From Corticimicrobacter sp040137905 (lineage in GTDB: Bacteria > Pseudomonadota > Gammaproteobacteria > Burkholderiales > Burkholderiaceae_B), in assembly GCF_040137905.1 (NCBI RefSeq), contig NZ_JBEFDG010000039.1:1-25729 (forward strand): DNA of 25,729 nt, written 5' to 3'. Of this stretch, positions 8,125 to 15,443 are shown piece by piece. Each line of letters opens with the position of its first letter. Position 1 is the first letter of the stretch. A program made the position numbers and the translations under genes. The notes beneath the pieces were generated by a model. It worked only from the letters and a program-made list of their open reading frames with translations. It was not told the origin of the DNA and searched no databases.

Positions 8125-8167
8125 CCAGACCCGGGCGCGGCACAACCGCGCCCGGATGACAGTCTGG
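8125..8167 (-). terminator. strong hairpin ending metal-uptake unit 1
   Basis: A perfect 10-base-pair GC-only stem (8131-8140 with 8146-8155, loop CACAA) is extended by an outer CCAGAC/GTCTGG pairing across a 6-base bulge. It starts about 10 bases after the DUF364 stop, at the boundary between the island and the core genes. There is no obvious U tract. Confidence 0.6.
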
Positions 8168-8177
8168 AGACTCGATG

Positions 8178-9062
8178 TCAGTGCCTGCCTGCGTGCAGGG
8201 TCAGCCGTTCCACCAGCGAGCCAAAAAAATGATAGCCGGAACCGCCTTCGGCCAGGATATCGAGCAGCACATCGGGATCGAGTACGCGGGCCCCGCCGAT
8301 GTGGGTCACGCCGCGTCTTGCGAAAGGCGCTGCCAGCAGCGGGGCGGTCGGGCCGATCACGGCGACCCGCATGCCCGGTGTGACATGCGCCAGCAGGCTG
8401 TCCAGCGTTCCGTTGATCAGGGTAGTGCCGGTGACGGCCAGTACCGTGCCCCAGGGGATGACCTCGGGTGCCGTATCGGGATGTGCATAGTGTGGCAGTT
8501 CGACTTCCTTGAGTGTGGAAATATCCAGTTCCAGTACCCGGTAGTCGATCTGCCGCTTGCGCAGTTCCCGCATATAGGGGGCGAAGGCACCCACCAGCAC
8601 CACGCGGTCATCCGGACGGATGTCCATGCCATCGAAGGTGTCGCCGTCCGTGACGGCGAGAGCGGCAGGGGCTCCATCGCGCTGCCAGAGCGTTTCGACC
8701 AGCGCATTGAGTGTGGCGATGGCCAGGGCGCGGCGCATGTCCTGCTTGCCGGTCAGGTCGTCCAGCAGGTCGGCGGCCGGGCGCCCGCGCAGCTTGCCGG
8801 GGCTGGGTAGTGCCAGTGCCGAACTGGGGCAGCAGACGGCAGCGGGGATGCTTTTGATCGGTGTGGCGCTGAGGCCGCAGGCACCATTGCCGAGTTTGAC
8901 GCCGGAGAAAAACAGGCCGACCACGACACGCTCGATCAGCAGTGTGTCGAGAGTGTCGCCCAGTGCCTCGACGATGGTGTCGCGCAGGTCGGCCAGCAGG
9001 GCGTGATCCGGGGCTGCAGCACTGGCTGGAGAGGACGGGCTGGAGGTGGAATAAGTGCTCAT
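8178..9062 (-). CDS. DUF364 (DUF4213/PF04016) putative heavy-metal chelation protein
   Basis: Soluble cytoplasmic protein of 294 residues, last gene of unit 1. The N-terminal part (about 20-110) fits DUF4213, the enolase-like domain, with VVVGLFFSGVKLGNGACGLSATP. The C-terminal part (about 140-290) fits DUF364, a Rossmann-like domain, with VVLVGAFAPYMREL, ELPHYAHPDTAPEVIPWGTVLAVTGTTLINGT and VAVIGPTAPLLAAPF. A published structural study of this family proposed an active site between the domains and a role in heavy-metal chelation; function is not proven. Possible ligands here are Cys62, Cys77, Cys78 and His191/His194. Its ATG overlaps the stop of the upstream methyltransferase-like gene by four bases, so the two are coupled. 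Location at the end of a TonB/FecBCD operon supports handling of the imported metal or of a chelator. Confidence 0.85.
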   Translation of the reverse strand: MSTYSTSSPSSPASAAAPDHALLADLRDTIVEALGDTLDTLLIERVVVGLFFSGVKLGNGACGLSATPIKSIPAAVCCPSSALALPSPGKLRGRPAADLLDDLTGKQDMRRALAIATLNALVETLWQRDGAPAALAVTDGDTFDGMDIRPDDRVVLVGAFAPYMRELRKRQIDYRVLELDISTLKEVELPHYAHPDTAPEVIPWGTVLAVTGTTLINGTLDSLLAHVTPGMRVAVIGPTAPLLAAPFARRGVTHIGGARVLDPDVLLDILAEGGSGYHFFGSLVERLTLHAGRH

Positions 9063-10075
9063 GGTTTCCTGGCCAGATGCAGTTTGAGGGTGCCATATTC
9101 ACCGGGCAGATCCTGTTTGTCTGCAGCGTGCAGGCCCAGGTTCAGCAACCGGTCGCAAAATGTCTCTACGTGGCACATGGGATGGTAATCAGTGATGACG
9201 GCGCGATCCATCTGCTCGATGCCTCCCGGTGCGGGTTCGCAGGCTTCCAGGCAGAACCAGTGCGCGGCAGCGAGCAGGCCTCCGGAGGCCAGTCGTGCGC
9301 TGGCGGCTGCCAGCGCATCATTGGTGACTTTGCGGACAGCATACAGGGAGTGAAACAGCAGGACCAGTTCGTAGTGATCTTCCTGTGCGAATGTCAGCGG
9401 TGTGCCGGTATGCAACTGGCAGCGTGACTCCAGCCCGAATTCTTGCAGAAGGCTGATGGCATCGTCATGCTGGGTTTCAGGTACGACCAGGGTAATGTGC
9501 TCAAGCGGCAGCAACCGGCACAGGTGGGCGGCCAGCAGGCCGGCACTGGCATCGAAGCACAGCAGGCTTCGGCTGGCGGGTGCAATGTGTTGCAGATGGC
9601 GAGCCAGGGTCAGTGCATCGGCATGCTGTGGATGGGCTGCCAGCGGACTTCCCATGCCAGGTGCGCGCAATGTCTGGTGCTGGTTTTCGTGCATGAAACG
9701 GTTCAGTTCCGACCAGCGGCCACCGGGAGTCGCCAGTTCATCCAGCGTGGTGCCCATGAACCAGGGACTGGAGCTGACCAGCAGCTTGCGCCAGCCGGGG
9801 TCCAGGCTGAAGCCGTTTTCATCCTGAAGCAGGCAACCCAGCTCTACCAGGCTTTGCAGCCAGGCCCCAGCATGGGCACCGCGCAGGCCCTGGGCGGCGA
9901 CGATGTCGGCTTTTGAGACGGGATGGGTGCGTGTGGCCAGCCAGTCGAACAGATGGCTGGTGTAGGCGCTGTACAGAATCTGGAAAGACTTGTATCCATG
10001 GAGCAGCTTTTGCAGCGTGGCCTGTGTGGATGGAGGTTGGTGCTCCACGGCGAGGTGGCTGGATGGTGAGGTCAT
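9059..10075 (-). CDS. winged-helix, SAM methyltransferase-like protein
   Basis: A 338-residue protein resembling small-molecule O-methyltransferases that dimerise through an N-terminal winged helix. Residues about 20-105 look like the helical/winged-helix region (LLHGYKSFQILYSAYTSHLFDWL ... LVELGCLLQDENGFSL), followed by a Rossmann-like domain from about 165. SAM motif I is degenerate: LLCFDASAGLLAAHL (171-185) where active enzymes have a DxGxGxG loop. The post-motif acidic residue is Glu200 in LVVPE. It may bind SAM poorly, bind another ligand, or be a non-catalytic partner. Four-base overlaps link it to the binding protein upstream and the DUF364 gene downstream. Substrate unknown; context suggests a metal chelator or a metal-bound ligand. 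Confidence 0.7.
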   Translation of the reverse strand: MTSPSSHLAVEHQPPSTQATLQKLLHGYKSFQILYSAYTSHLFDWLATRTHPVSKADIVAAQGLRGAHAGAWLQSLVELGCLLQDENGFSLDPGWRKLLVSSSPWFMGTTLDELATPGGRWSELNRFMHENQHQTLRAPGMGSPLAAHPQHADALTLARHLQHIAPASRSLLCFDASAGLLAAHLCRLLPLEHITLVVPETQHDDAISLLQEFGLESRCQLHTGTPLTFAQEDHYELVLLFHSLYAVRKVTNDALAAASARLASGGLLAAAHWFCLEACEPAPGGIEQMDRAVITDYHPMCHVETFCDRLLNLGLHAADKQDLPGEYGTLKLHLARKP

Positions 10076-11166
10076 CTTGAACTCCTTGCGGGTGCGGGAA
10101 AATAGTCAGAGGGTCCACCGGACAGAATGGTCGTGATCTGTTGCGGTGTGAGTGTGATGCCGAAAATATCCCGATAGAAGGCCTGCACGTCGGCATGCAG
10201 CGTTTCCTGGCTGAAGAGCCCGGGGTGGAAACGGGTAGCGGCCCACAGCACGGTGAGAGCCTGTTCTGCCGTGCGATTGCCCCAGGGGTGGGCCCCGGCG
10301 GGTGTGACCAGGATACGGTGCGTGCGCACGGCAGCGATATTCGCCAGGCGCGGGTCGGCCTGGATCATTTCGGCCTCCTGCCGCGTACCGACGATGAGAA
10401 TCTCTGGATCCCAGGCCAGCAGTTGCTCCAGCGTGAATGTCCGGGATTCGGTTTGCCGGTCGTCCTGGCTGACACTGTGCCCGCCTGCTGCCGTGATCCA
10501 CCATTCGGCGACCAGATGCGGTTGGGTCAGTGTGCGAGGGTTGAAATACAGGACACGCGGCGCTACTGGCCGTGCGTGCTCCAGGGTAGACTGGACTCGG
10601 GCCAGCGTCTGGTCGAAATGCTGTCGAAAGCGTGCCGCCTGCTCCTGCCTGCCCAGAATTTCGCCCAGCAAGTCAACCGCCTTGCGTACATCCTGTGGAT
10701 GACGCCAGGAAAGATGCAAGGTTGCCAGTCCGGCCTGTTGCAACCGGTCTGCCGTTTGCCGATCCATGGTCAGGACGAGATCGGGCTGGTGCGCATGCAG
10801 CATTTCCATACGTACTGATCTGTCCGGATTCTGAAAGCTGGCCAGAGTGCGGATGCCGGGGGCGAACAGGTACTGGAAGGCCCAGCGTGGCGTCCGGGCA
10901 AAATCGGGTAGGCCGTTGACCAGCAGGTCGCCCGAGTCGAGTGCGAACAGGAGACTGTTGAGTACCGGCACGGAACCCACGGTGGCCACACTGTGGATGG
11001 CATGGGGCACGACGGTTTGCCGCCCGGCCATGTCGGTGATGAGGTGGGTGTCGGCAGCATCTGACTGGGCGGTGGCCAGCGCAGGCAAGAGTGCACCGAT
11101 CAGCAGGCAGATTGAAAACAGTCGATGCAGGATGGCGTGCAGCGCACCGGCGTTCGAGCGGATCAT
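10072..11166 (-). CDS. periplasmic binding protein of a FecBCD-type metal/chelate importer (unit 1)
   Basis: Periplasmic substrate-binding protein of 364 residues of the cluster A-II (FhuD/BtuF/MolA-like) type. A Sec signal peptide with hydrophobic core at about 14-32 ends ALATAQ. The mature part starts with the family pattern HLITDMAGRQTVVPHAIHSVATVG and contains QPDLVLTMDRQTADRL, the long inter-lobe helix, and LAWDPEILIVGTRQEAEMI in the second lobe. Its ATG overlaps the ATPase stop by four bases. It delivers ligand to the permease and ATPase immediately upstream. Substrate cannot be read from sequence; the ModE-like operator suggests molybdate, tungstate or a chelate of these. Iron-siderophore, cobalamin and nickel are the alternatives known for this family. 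Confidence 0.88.
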   Translation of the reverse strand: MIRSNAGALHAILHRLFSICLLIGALLPALATAQSDAADTHLITDMAGRQTVVPHAIHSVATVGSVPVLNSLLFALDSGDLLVNGLPDFARTPRWAFQYLFAPGIRTLASFQNPDRSVRMEMLHAHQPDLVLTMDRQTADRLQQAGLATLHLSWRHPQDVRKAVDLLGEILGRQEQAARFRQHFDQTLARVQSTLEHARPVAPRVLYFNPRTLTQPHLVAEWWITAAGGHSVSQDDRQTESRTFTLEQLLAWDPEILIVGTRQEAEMIQADPRLANIAAVRTHRILVTPAGAHPWGNRTAEQALTVLWAATRFHPGLFSQETLHADVQAFYRDIFGITLTPQQITTILSGGPSDYFPAPARSSR

Positions 11167-11945
11167 AGGGCAGGCCTTTTGGGTGCACAGGCTATGGGCT
11201 GATTCTGCTGCGACAGGATCTGTACCGGATAGCCGTACAGGACGGAAAGCAGATCGCTGTCGAGTGCGGTGGCGGCCGGTCCGGCGGCCAGGATACGTCC
11301 ATCCGACAGGACGGCGACTTGCGCGTCGAGGAACCAGGCATGTTCGGGCTGGTGTGTTGTCAGCATAACGGACAGGCCTGCACTGGCCACATCGCGGATG
11401 ACAGTCAGCACGCGGGCCTGATTGCCCAGATCCAGGCCGGATGTCGGCTCGTCCATGATCAGCAGCTCGGGTTCTTGCGCCAGGGCGCGCGCAATCAGCG
11501 TCATCTGGCGTTCGCCACCGCTGAGACAGTTGAAAGGGGCCTGCTGCAGGTGTGCGATACCGACCCGGTGCAGCGCATCCAGGGCGATGCGGATATCTGC
11601 ACGACCGGGCAGGGTAAACGGCGGCAGGTGAGGGGTGCGGCCGACAAGAACCATATCCAGCGTGCTCAGGTTGCTGTCGCGCGCCTGCTGCGGAACATAG
11701 GCCAGCATTCTGGCGCGCTGGGTGGGGCTGTTCACTGGCTGGCGATGGCGGTCGTGCAGTTGGATGCGGCCCGCCGTGGGCTGGAGCAGGCCGGCCAGGC
11801 AGCGCAGCAGCGTGGTCTTGCCGACCCCGTTCGGCCCCAGCAAGCACAATATATCGCCGGCTGCCAGCGTCAGGTTTATCTGGCTGAATACCTGTGATGC
11901 CTGCCCGGGGTGGTGGTAGGCCAGTTCGGTGACTTTCAGTGCCAT
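11163..11945 (-). CDS. FecE/MolC-type ABC importer ATPase (unit 1)
   Basis: Cytoplasmic ATPase subunit of 260 residues. Walker A GPNGVGKT (37-44), Q-loop YVPQQ (83-87), signature LSGGERQ (141-147), Walker B LLIMDEP (161-167) and H-loop TTHQPEH are intact. Sequence and length are typical of BtuD/FecE/MolC ATPases that pair with FecCD permeases. The start overlaps the permease stop by 10 bases and the stop overlaps the binding-protein start by 4. It is clearly paralogous to the unit 2 ATPase (shared LSGGERQ...IARALAQEP and TTHQPE), which points to duplication or to related imports of the same transporter type. Confidence 0.93.
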   Translation of the reverse strand: MALKVTELAYHHPGQASQVFSQINLTLAAGDILCLLGPNGVGKTTLLRCLAGLLQPTAGRIQLHDRHRQPVNSPTQRARMLAYVPQQARDSNLSTLDMVLVGRTPHLPPFTLPGRADIRIALDALHRVGIAHLQQAPFNCLSGGERQMTLIARALAQEPELLIMDEPTSGLDLGNQARVLTVIRDVASAGLSVMLTTHQPEHAWFLDAQVAVLSDGRILAAGPAATALDSDLLSVLYGYPVQILSQQNQPIACAPKRPAL

Positions 11946-12988
11946 TGTCGTCTCGCGCGCATCAGGATGATGATGAAGACGGGGGCACCGATGACTGCTG
12001 TGGCAACGCCCAGTGGCAACTCCGAGGCAAAGGCGCTGCGGCAGATCGTATCGACCAGGAGCAGGTAGGCTGCGCCCATCAGAATGGTCATGGGCAACAG
12101 CCGGGGGTAGGCGGGGCCGACCAGCAGGCGTGTCAGGTGGGGTACCAGCAGGCCGACCCAGCCGACGATGCCGGCCAGGCTGACGGCGGCGGCAGTGATC
12201 AGTGTTGCGGCGATGATCACCAGCAGGCGAACCAGTCCCACCCGAATGCCGAGCATGCGTGCCTCATCTTCACCGACTTCCATAACCTGGGTCGGCCAGC
12301 GCAGCAGCAGCAAGATCAGCAGCCCCAGCAAGACCAGCGGGATGGCCAGCCACAACTCCTGGCGATTGGCCTGGGCCAGGCTGCCAAGTAGCCAGAACAC
12401 CATGGCGGGCAGTGTGTCCAGGGGGTCGGCCAGGTATTTCAGGGATGAGGTCAACGCCTGGAACAGCGCCGATACCACGAGCCCGCTCAATACCAGAATG
12501 AGGATGGCACCCCGGCCGAGGTGATTGGCGATCAGCAGGGCCAGTCCGACCGCAGCCAGCCCGCCAGCGAAAGCGCTCGTCTGGATGCCCAGGGCACCAG
12601 CCTGCAACAGCATGGCTGCACAGGCTCCGAAACCGGCACCTGACGAGACGCCCAGCAGTGCCGGCGAAGCCAATGGGTTGCGAAACAGTGCCTGGTAGGC
12701 GACTCCGGCGGCTGCCAGTGCCGCCCCGACCGTGATGGCGGCCAGCACGCGAGGCAGTCGGACGGCCATCACGACGTTCACAACGGATGCCGGATGCGAG
12801 GTGTCGGACAAGCCCAGGGACGCAACCAGGATATCCAGTACCGTGGAGGCAGTCACCGGATAATGCCCGACACTCATGGCAAAAGCCGCCCCGACCAGTA
12901 GGACCGCCAGCAGCACAGGCAGATAGACGCGTCCGATGCCTGCCGATCTCGGATCGTGTCGTGATTCAGCCGGGATGGCAGTCGCCAT
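11936..12988 (-). CDS. FecCD-family ABC permease (unit 1)
   Basis: Inner-membrane permease of 350 residues with about ten hydrophobic segments, the BtuC/FecCD architecture. Diagnostic stretches are GVAYQALFRNPLASPALLG in the N-terminal half, ADPLDTLPAMVFWLLGSL in the middle, and GIVGWVGLLVPHLTRLLVGP, the coupling region that contacts the ATPase. A single permease gene implies a homodimer, as in BtuC2D2 and MolB2C2. Its start codon shares one base with the receptor stop. Together with genes 10072-11945 it forms a complete importer. Confidence 0.93.
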   Translation of the reverse strand: MATAIPAESRHDPRSAGIGRVYLPVLLAVLLVGAAFAMSVGHYPVTASTVLDILVASLGLSDTSHPASVVNVVMAVRLPRVLAAITVGAALAAAGVAYQALFRNPLASPALLGVSSGAGFGACAAMLLQAGALGIQTSAFAGGLAAVGLALLIANHLGRGAILILVLSGLVVSALFQALTSSLKYLADPLDTLPAMVFWLLGSLAQANRQELWLAIPLVLLGLLILLLLRWPTQVMEVGEDEARMLGIRVGLVRLLVIIAATLITAAAVSLAGIVGWVGLLVPHLTRLLVGPAYPRLLPMTILMGAAYLLLVDTICRSAFASELPLGVATAVIGAPVFIIILMRARRQWH

Positions 12989-15291
12989 CAGAAGCGTCCG
13001 CTCAGGTTGAAGGCGATGGTTCGCGGTGCCCCGGGCATGTAGGACGTACCGCCGCCGACGGCATAGTCGGATGTGCCGATGATGCCGATATAGCGCTTGT
13101 CGAACAGGTTCGATACCGTCAGGTTCAGGCTCAGGTCACGCAGTCCGAGGGTGCTGGGCAGGGTGTAGCCGACGCCAAGGTCTACGACGGTGTAGGCAGC
13201 CACTTTTTCCTTTTCCTCGGTGTCGCCAAAGCGTGAGCCGATATAGCGCAGGCCAGCCATCAAGGTCCAGTTGTCCGGGTGCCAGTAAGCGTTGAGGCTG
13301 GCGATGTGCCTTGGCGAATCCTGCATCTGTTTGCCCTTGACGTTGACGATGCGGTTGCCGGCGGTCTGGGCGTCGTCATCGTAGGATGCATCGTTGTAGG
13401 CGTAGGACAGGTAGAGATCCAGGTCTCTGGCTGGGGTCAAGCCCATTTCCAGTTCGATACCCCGGCCAGTGGCCTTGGCGACGGACTGGTGATAAGTGAC
13501 TCCCTTGCCCGTATCGGGATTGATGATATAGGGGTCGTACAGGCTGAGTTGCTTGTGCTTGTAGCGAGTCTGGTAAAGGGTCGTGGCAACATAGCCCGAG
13601 GCAAAGTCGTAGCGTGCGCCCAGATCGATATTGTCGGAAAGCTCGGGGCGCAGGCCGTTCCAGATGTCATTGAAGGTGATTCCGGCGGCTTCGAACGCAG
13701 GGCGGTTGGCGTCGCTGAATGCCCCGGAAACCGAGCCCCAGTTCTGCCGGCCGTAGGTGCGCCCGTAATTGGCGCTGAACGTCCATTCTGCGGTGGGCGT
13801 CCAGGCCAGCCCGAAATTGGGCAGCCAGCTATGGATGCGACGACCAACGGAGTATTTGTCCGGATCCCGCTCGGGGTTGTAGCCGAAGACATCGTCGTAG
13901 CTGACGTCAGGTGCGGTATTGCCCTTGTAGTACGTAAAGGACGGGTCCTTGTAGCTCATGTAGCGTACACCTGCATGCGCCCGCAGGTCGCCGAGTTGAT
14001 AGGTCACGGAGGCATAGGGGTTGTCGAAGCGGTGGCGCGTGGTTTCCGCCAGTGTCGACCATTGCCGGAACTGGAGGCTGCCATCCGGCTGGATGCGGTA
14101 CTGGCGCTGTGCCGTGGGGGGGGGTGGTGCTTCGCTGGACTGATACCAGTAGCCCACGACCCATTGTCCCCAGCTCTGCTCCGTCTCGTGTCGCAGGTCA
14201 AAACCGTAGGTATCGTGCTTGATGTCCCAGAGCGTAACATTGCCGTTGCTGGCATTGCCTGCCAGTGACCAGCCCTTTTCTCGCCAGTAATAGGGTTTGA
14301 AGAGCAGGCGAGAGCTGTCGCTGGTTTGTACGGTCAGTTTGCCCAGAATGGCATTGTTGGTGTAATTTTGCCGGTTGAAACCATAATACAGCGCATCGCT
14401 GGCCGGATTGCCGGTCAGCCGATCACTGTATTCGATGCTGTCATAGGTGGCACCGCTGCTGACTTGATCGTAGGTCAGTGATCGATAATCGTGCCATTTG
14501 ACTTCATGATGCACGGCAAAAATCTCCGCCTTGATCCGCGGAGAAATATCGAAGGCCAGGCCTGCTTCGACGTTTTGGCGGTTCTGGTCGCCAGGGCCGC
14601 GCCATTTGTCTGCATGGGTGTCGGACATGGAGATGAAGGCGCGTACAGGGATGTTCAGCGCGCCGGAGTCCAGTCGGACGTAGGTGCGGCGGAAATTATC
14701 CGATCCGAACGATTGCGAGAACTGCATGCCTGCTTCCTGCTCCGGGCCGCGCAGCGTCATGTCGACCACGCCAGAGTTGGAAAAGCCGAGCCCTCGATCT
14801 GCGGGGATGGCACCTCGCATGAGTGATACACCACTCATGTTTTCCATGTCGAACAGATCGCCGCCGCCTTTGCCGCTGGCAAATCCCGGTTCTCCCGCGA
14901 TTGGCAGTCCTTCAACCGTGCGGCCAATATGTGTTGAGCTTTTACCGCGCAAACGCATGCTGACCGGACGGCCCAGACCGTAGGCATCCGCCGACTGGAA
15001 ATTGACGGAGGGTGCCATTTTCAAGGCAGTCCAGGGATTGCTTTGGGCCGGGCTGCCCAGCAGCTTCAGCCCTTCTTCGGTGATATGCGTGACGGTATTG
15101 ACCCTGCCTCCCTGATTGATGAGATCGCCGGAGAAGGCATCATCCTCAATGTGGATGCGAGGCAGCGTGGTAACAGGATGATCGGGCGCGTCTGCGGCGA
15201 TGGTGGACAGCGGGAGTGTGGCGGCGATGGCTGCCGCGAGACAGGCGTTGCGACGCAGGCCAAGTCCGGGGTTTTGCTTCGGGTGCTTCAT
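12988..15291 (-). CDS. TonB-dependent outer-membrane receptor (unit 1)
   Basis: Outer-membrane receptor of 767 residues, first gene of unit 1. The signal peptide MKHPKQNPGLGLRRNACLAA... ends about STIAA. The plug domain holds VSMRLRGKSSTHIGRTVEGLPI, VSLMRGAIPADRGLGFSNSGVVDMTLRGP, and the C-terminal barrel ends NLSGRF with the typical terminal Phe. A possible TonB box is TLPRIHIEDD near the mature N-terminus. The ATG at 15291 is preferred over 15321 because GGAAGGAAG lies directly upstream, while 15321 lies inside the operator palindrome. A C9 homopolymer (Pro codons near residue 390) is a possible slippage site. The ligand is unknown; the operator suggests a molybdenum or tungsten species, a ferric siderophore being the default alternative for the family. 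Confidence 0.92.
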   Translation of the reverse strand: MKHPKQNPGLGLRRNACLAAAIAATLPLSTIAADAPDHPVTTLPRIHIEDDAFSGDLINQGGRVNTVTHITEEGLKLLGSPAQSNPWTALKMAPSVNFQSADAYGLGRPVSMRLRGKSSTHIGRTVEGLPIAGEPGFASGKGGGDLFDMENMSGVSLMRGAIPADRGLGFSNSGVVDMTLRGPEQEAGMQFSQSFGSDNFRRTYVRLDSGALNIPVRAFISMSDTHADKWRGPGDQNRQNVEAGLAFDISPRIKAEIFAVHHEVKWHDYRSLTYDQVSSGATYDSIEYSDRLTGNPASDALYYGFNRQNYTNNAILGKLTVQTSDSSRLLFKPYYWREKGWSLAGNASNGNVTLWDIKHDTYGFDLRHETEQSWGQWVVGYWYQSSEAPPPPTAQRQYRIQPDGSLQFRQWSTLAETTRHRFDNPYASVTYQLGDLRAHAGVRYMSYKDPSFTYYKGNTAPDVSYDDVFGYNPERDPDKYSVGRRIHSWLPNFGLAWTPTAEWTFSANYGRTYGRQNWGSVSGAFSDANRPAFEAAGITFNDIWNGLRPELSDNIDLGARYDFASGYVATTLYQTRYKHKQLSLYDPYIINPDTGKGVTYHQSVAKATGRGIELEMGLTPARDLDLYLSYAYNDASYDDDAQTAGNRIVNVKGKQMQDSPRHIASLNAYWHPDNWTLMAGLRYIGSRFGDTEEKEKVAAYTVVDLGVGYTLPSTLGLRDLSLNLTVSNLFDKRYIGIIGTSDYAVGGGTSYMPGAPRTIAFNLSGRF
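14116..14124 (-). repeat. C9 homopolymer inside the unit 1 receptor gene
   Basis: Nine consecutive G on the plus strand (C on the coding strand) fall within Pro codons of an EAPPPPTAQ segment, probably an extracellular loop or turn of the barrel. Gain or loss of one base would truncate the receptor about halfway. Confidence 0.9.
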
Positions 15292-15304
15292 CTTCCTTCC
15301 ATTC

Positions 15305-15330
15305 TGGTTATATATGATCATATATAACCA
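15305..15330. promoter_or_regulatory. perfect palindrome, ModE-like operator of unit 1
   Basis: A 26-base perfect palindrome with arms TGGTTATATATGA and its complement. The core fits GTTATATA-N6-TATATAAC, the spacing I know for the E. coli ModE operator at modABC. It ends 13 bases before the receptor start codon, just upstream of the Shine-Dalgarno, a position suited to a repressor. Binding by ModE is inferred. Confidence 0.75.
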
Positions 15331-15397
15331 ATTTGTGGGCAGATAAGCGGTGAACGCGGCGTTATAGTTTGTGGTGCAGCAAGCTTCTGTGAATATA

Positions 15398-15418
15398 AAT
15401 ACTGAAAATCAGGGTATT
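15398..15418 (-). terminator. weak terminator-like hairpin after the exporter gene
   Basis: AATA and CTGA pair with TCAG and TATT with a two-base bulge; on the minus strand the stem is followed by a T-rich stretch. It lies 26 bases past the exporter stop and upstream of the unit 1 promoter, so it could separate the two transcription units. Confidence 0.3.
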
Positions 15419-15443
15419 CAGTCAAATCAGCCAGCTTCGTGGC

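Noticed and set aside
11167..11847. Upstream in-frame extension of the unit 1 binding protein to 11847
   Set aside because: The extension lies inside the ATPase gene in another frame and has Arg/Pro-rich non-conserved content; the signal peptide starts at 11166, which overlaps the ATPase stop by four bases.
15292..15321. Receptor start at ATG 15321
   Set aside because: That ATG is inside the operator palindrome without a ribosome site; ATG 15291 has GGAAGGAAG upstream and begins a proper signal peptide.
15305..15330. Fur box interpretation of the unit 1 palindrome
   Set aside because: Fur boxes are built from GATAAT hexamers (GATAATGATAATCATTATC). This palindrome lacks them, and all three sites share the TATATAAC arms and N6 spacing of ModE instead.
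15331..15443. Cobalamin or molybdenum-cofactor riboswitch before the unit 1 receptor
   Set aside because: The operator lies 13 bases before the start codon, leaving no room for a leader aptamer, and the region beyond it shows no conserved riboswitch core.
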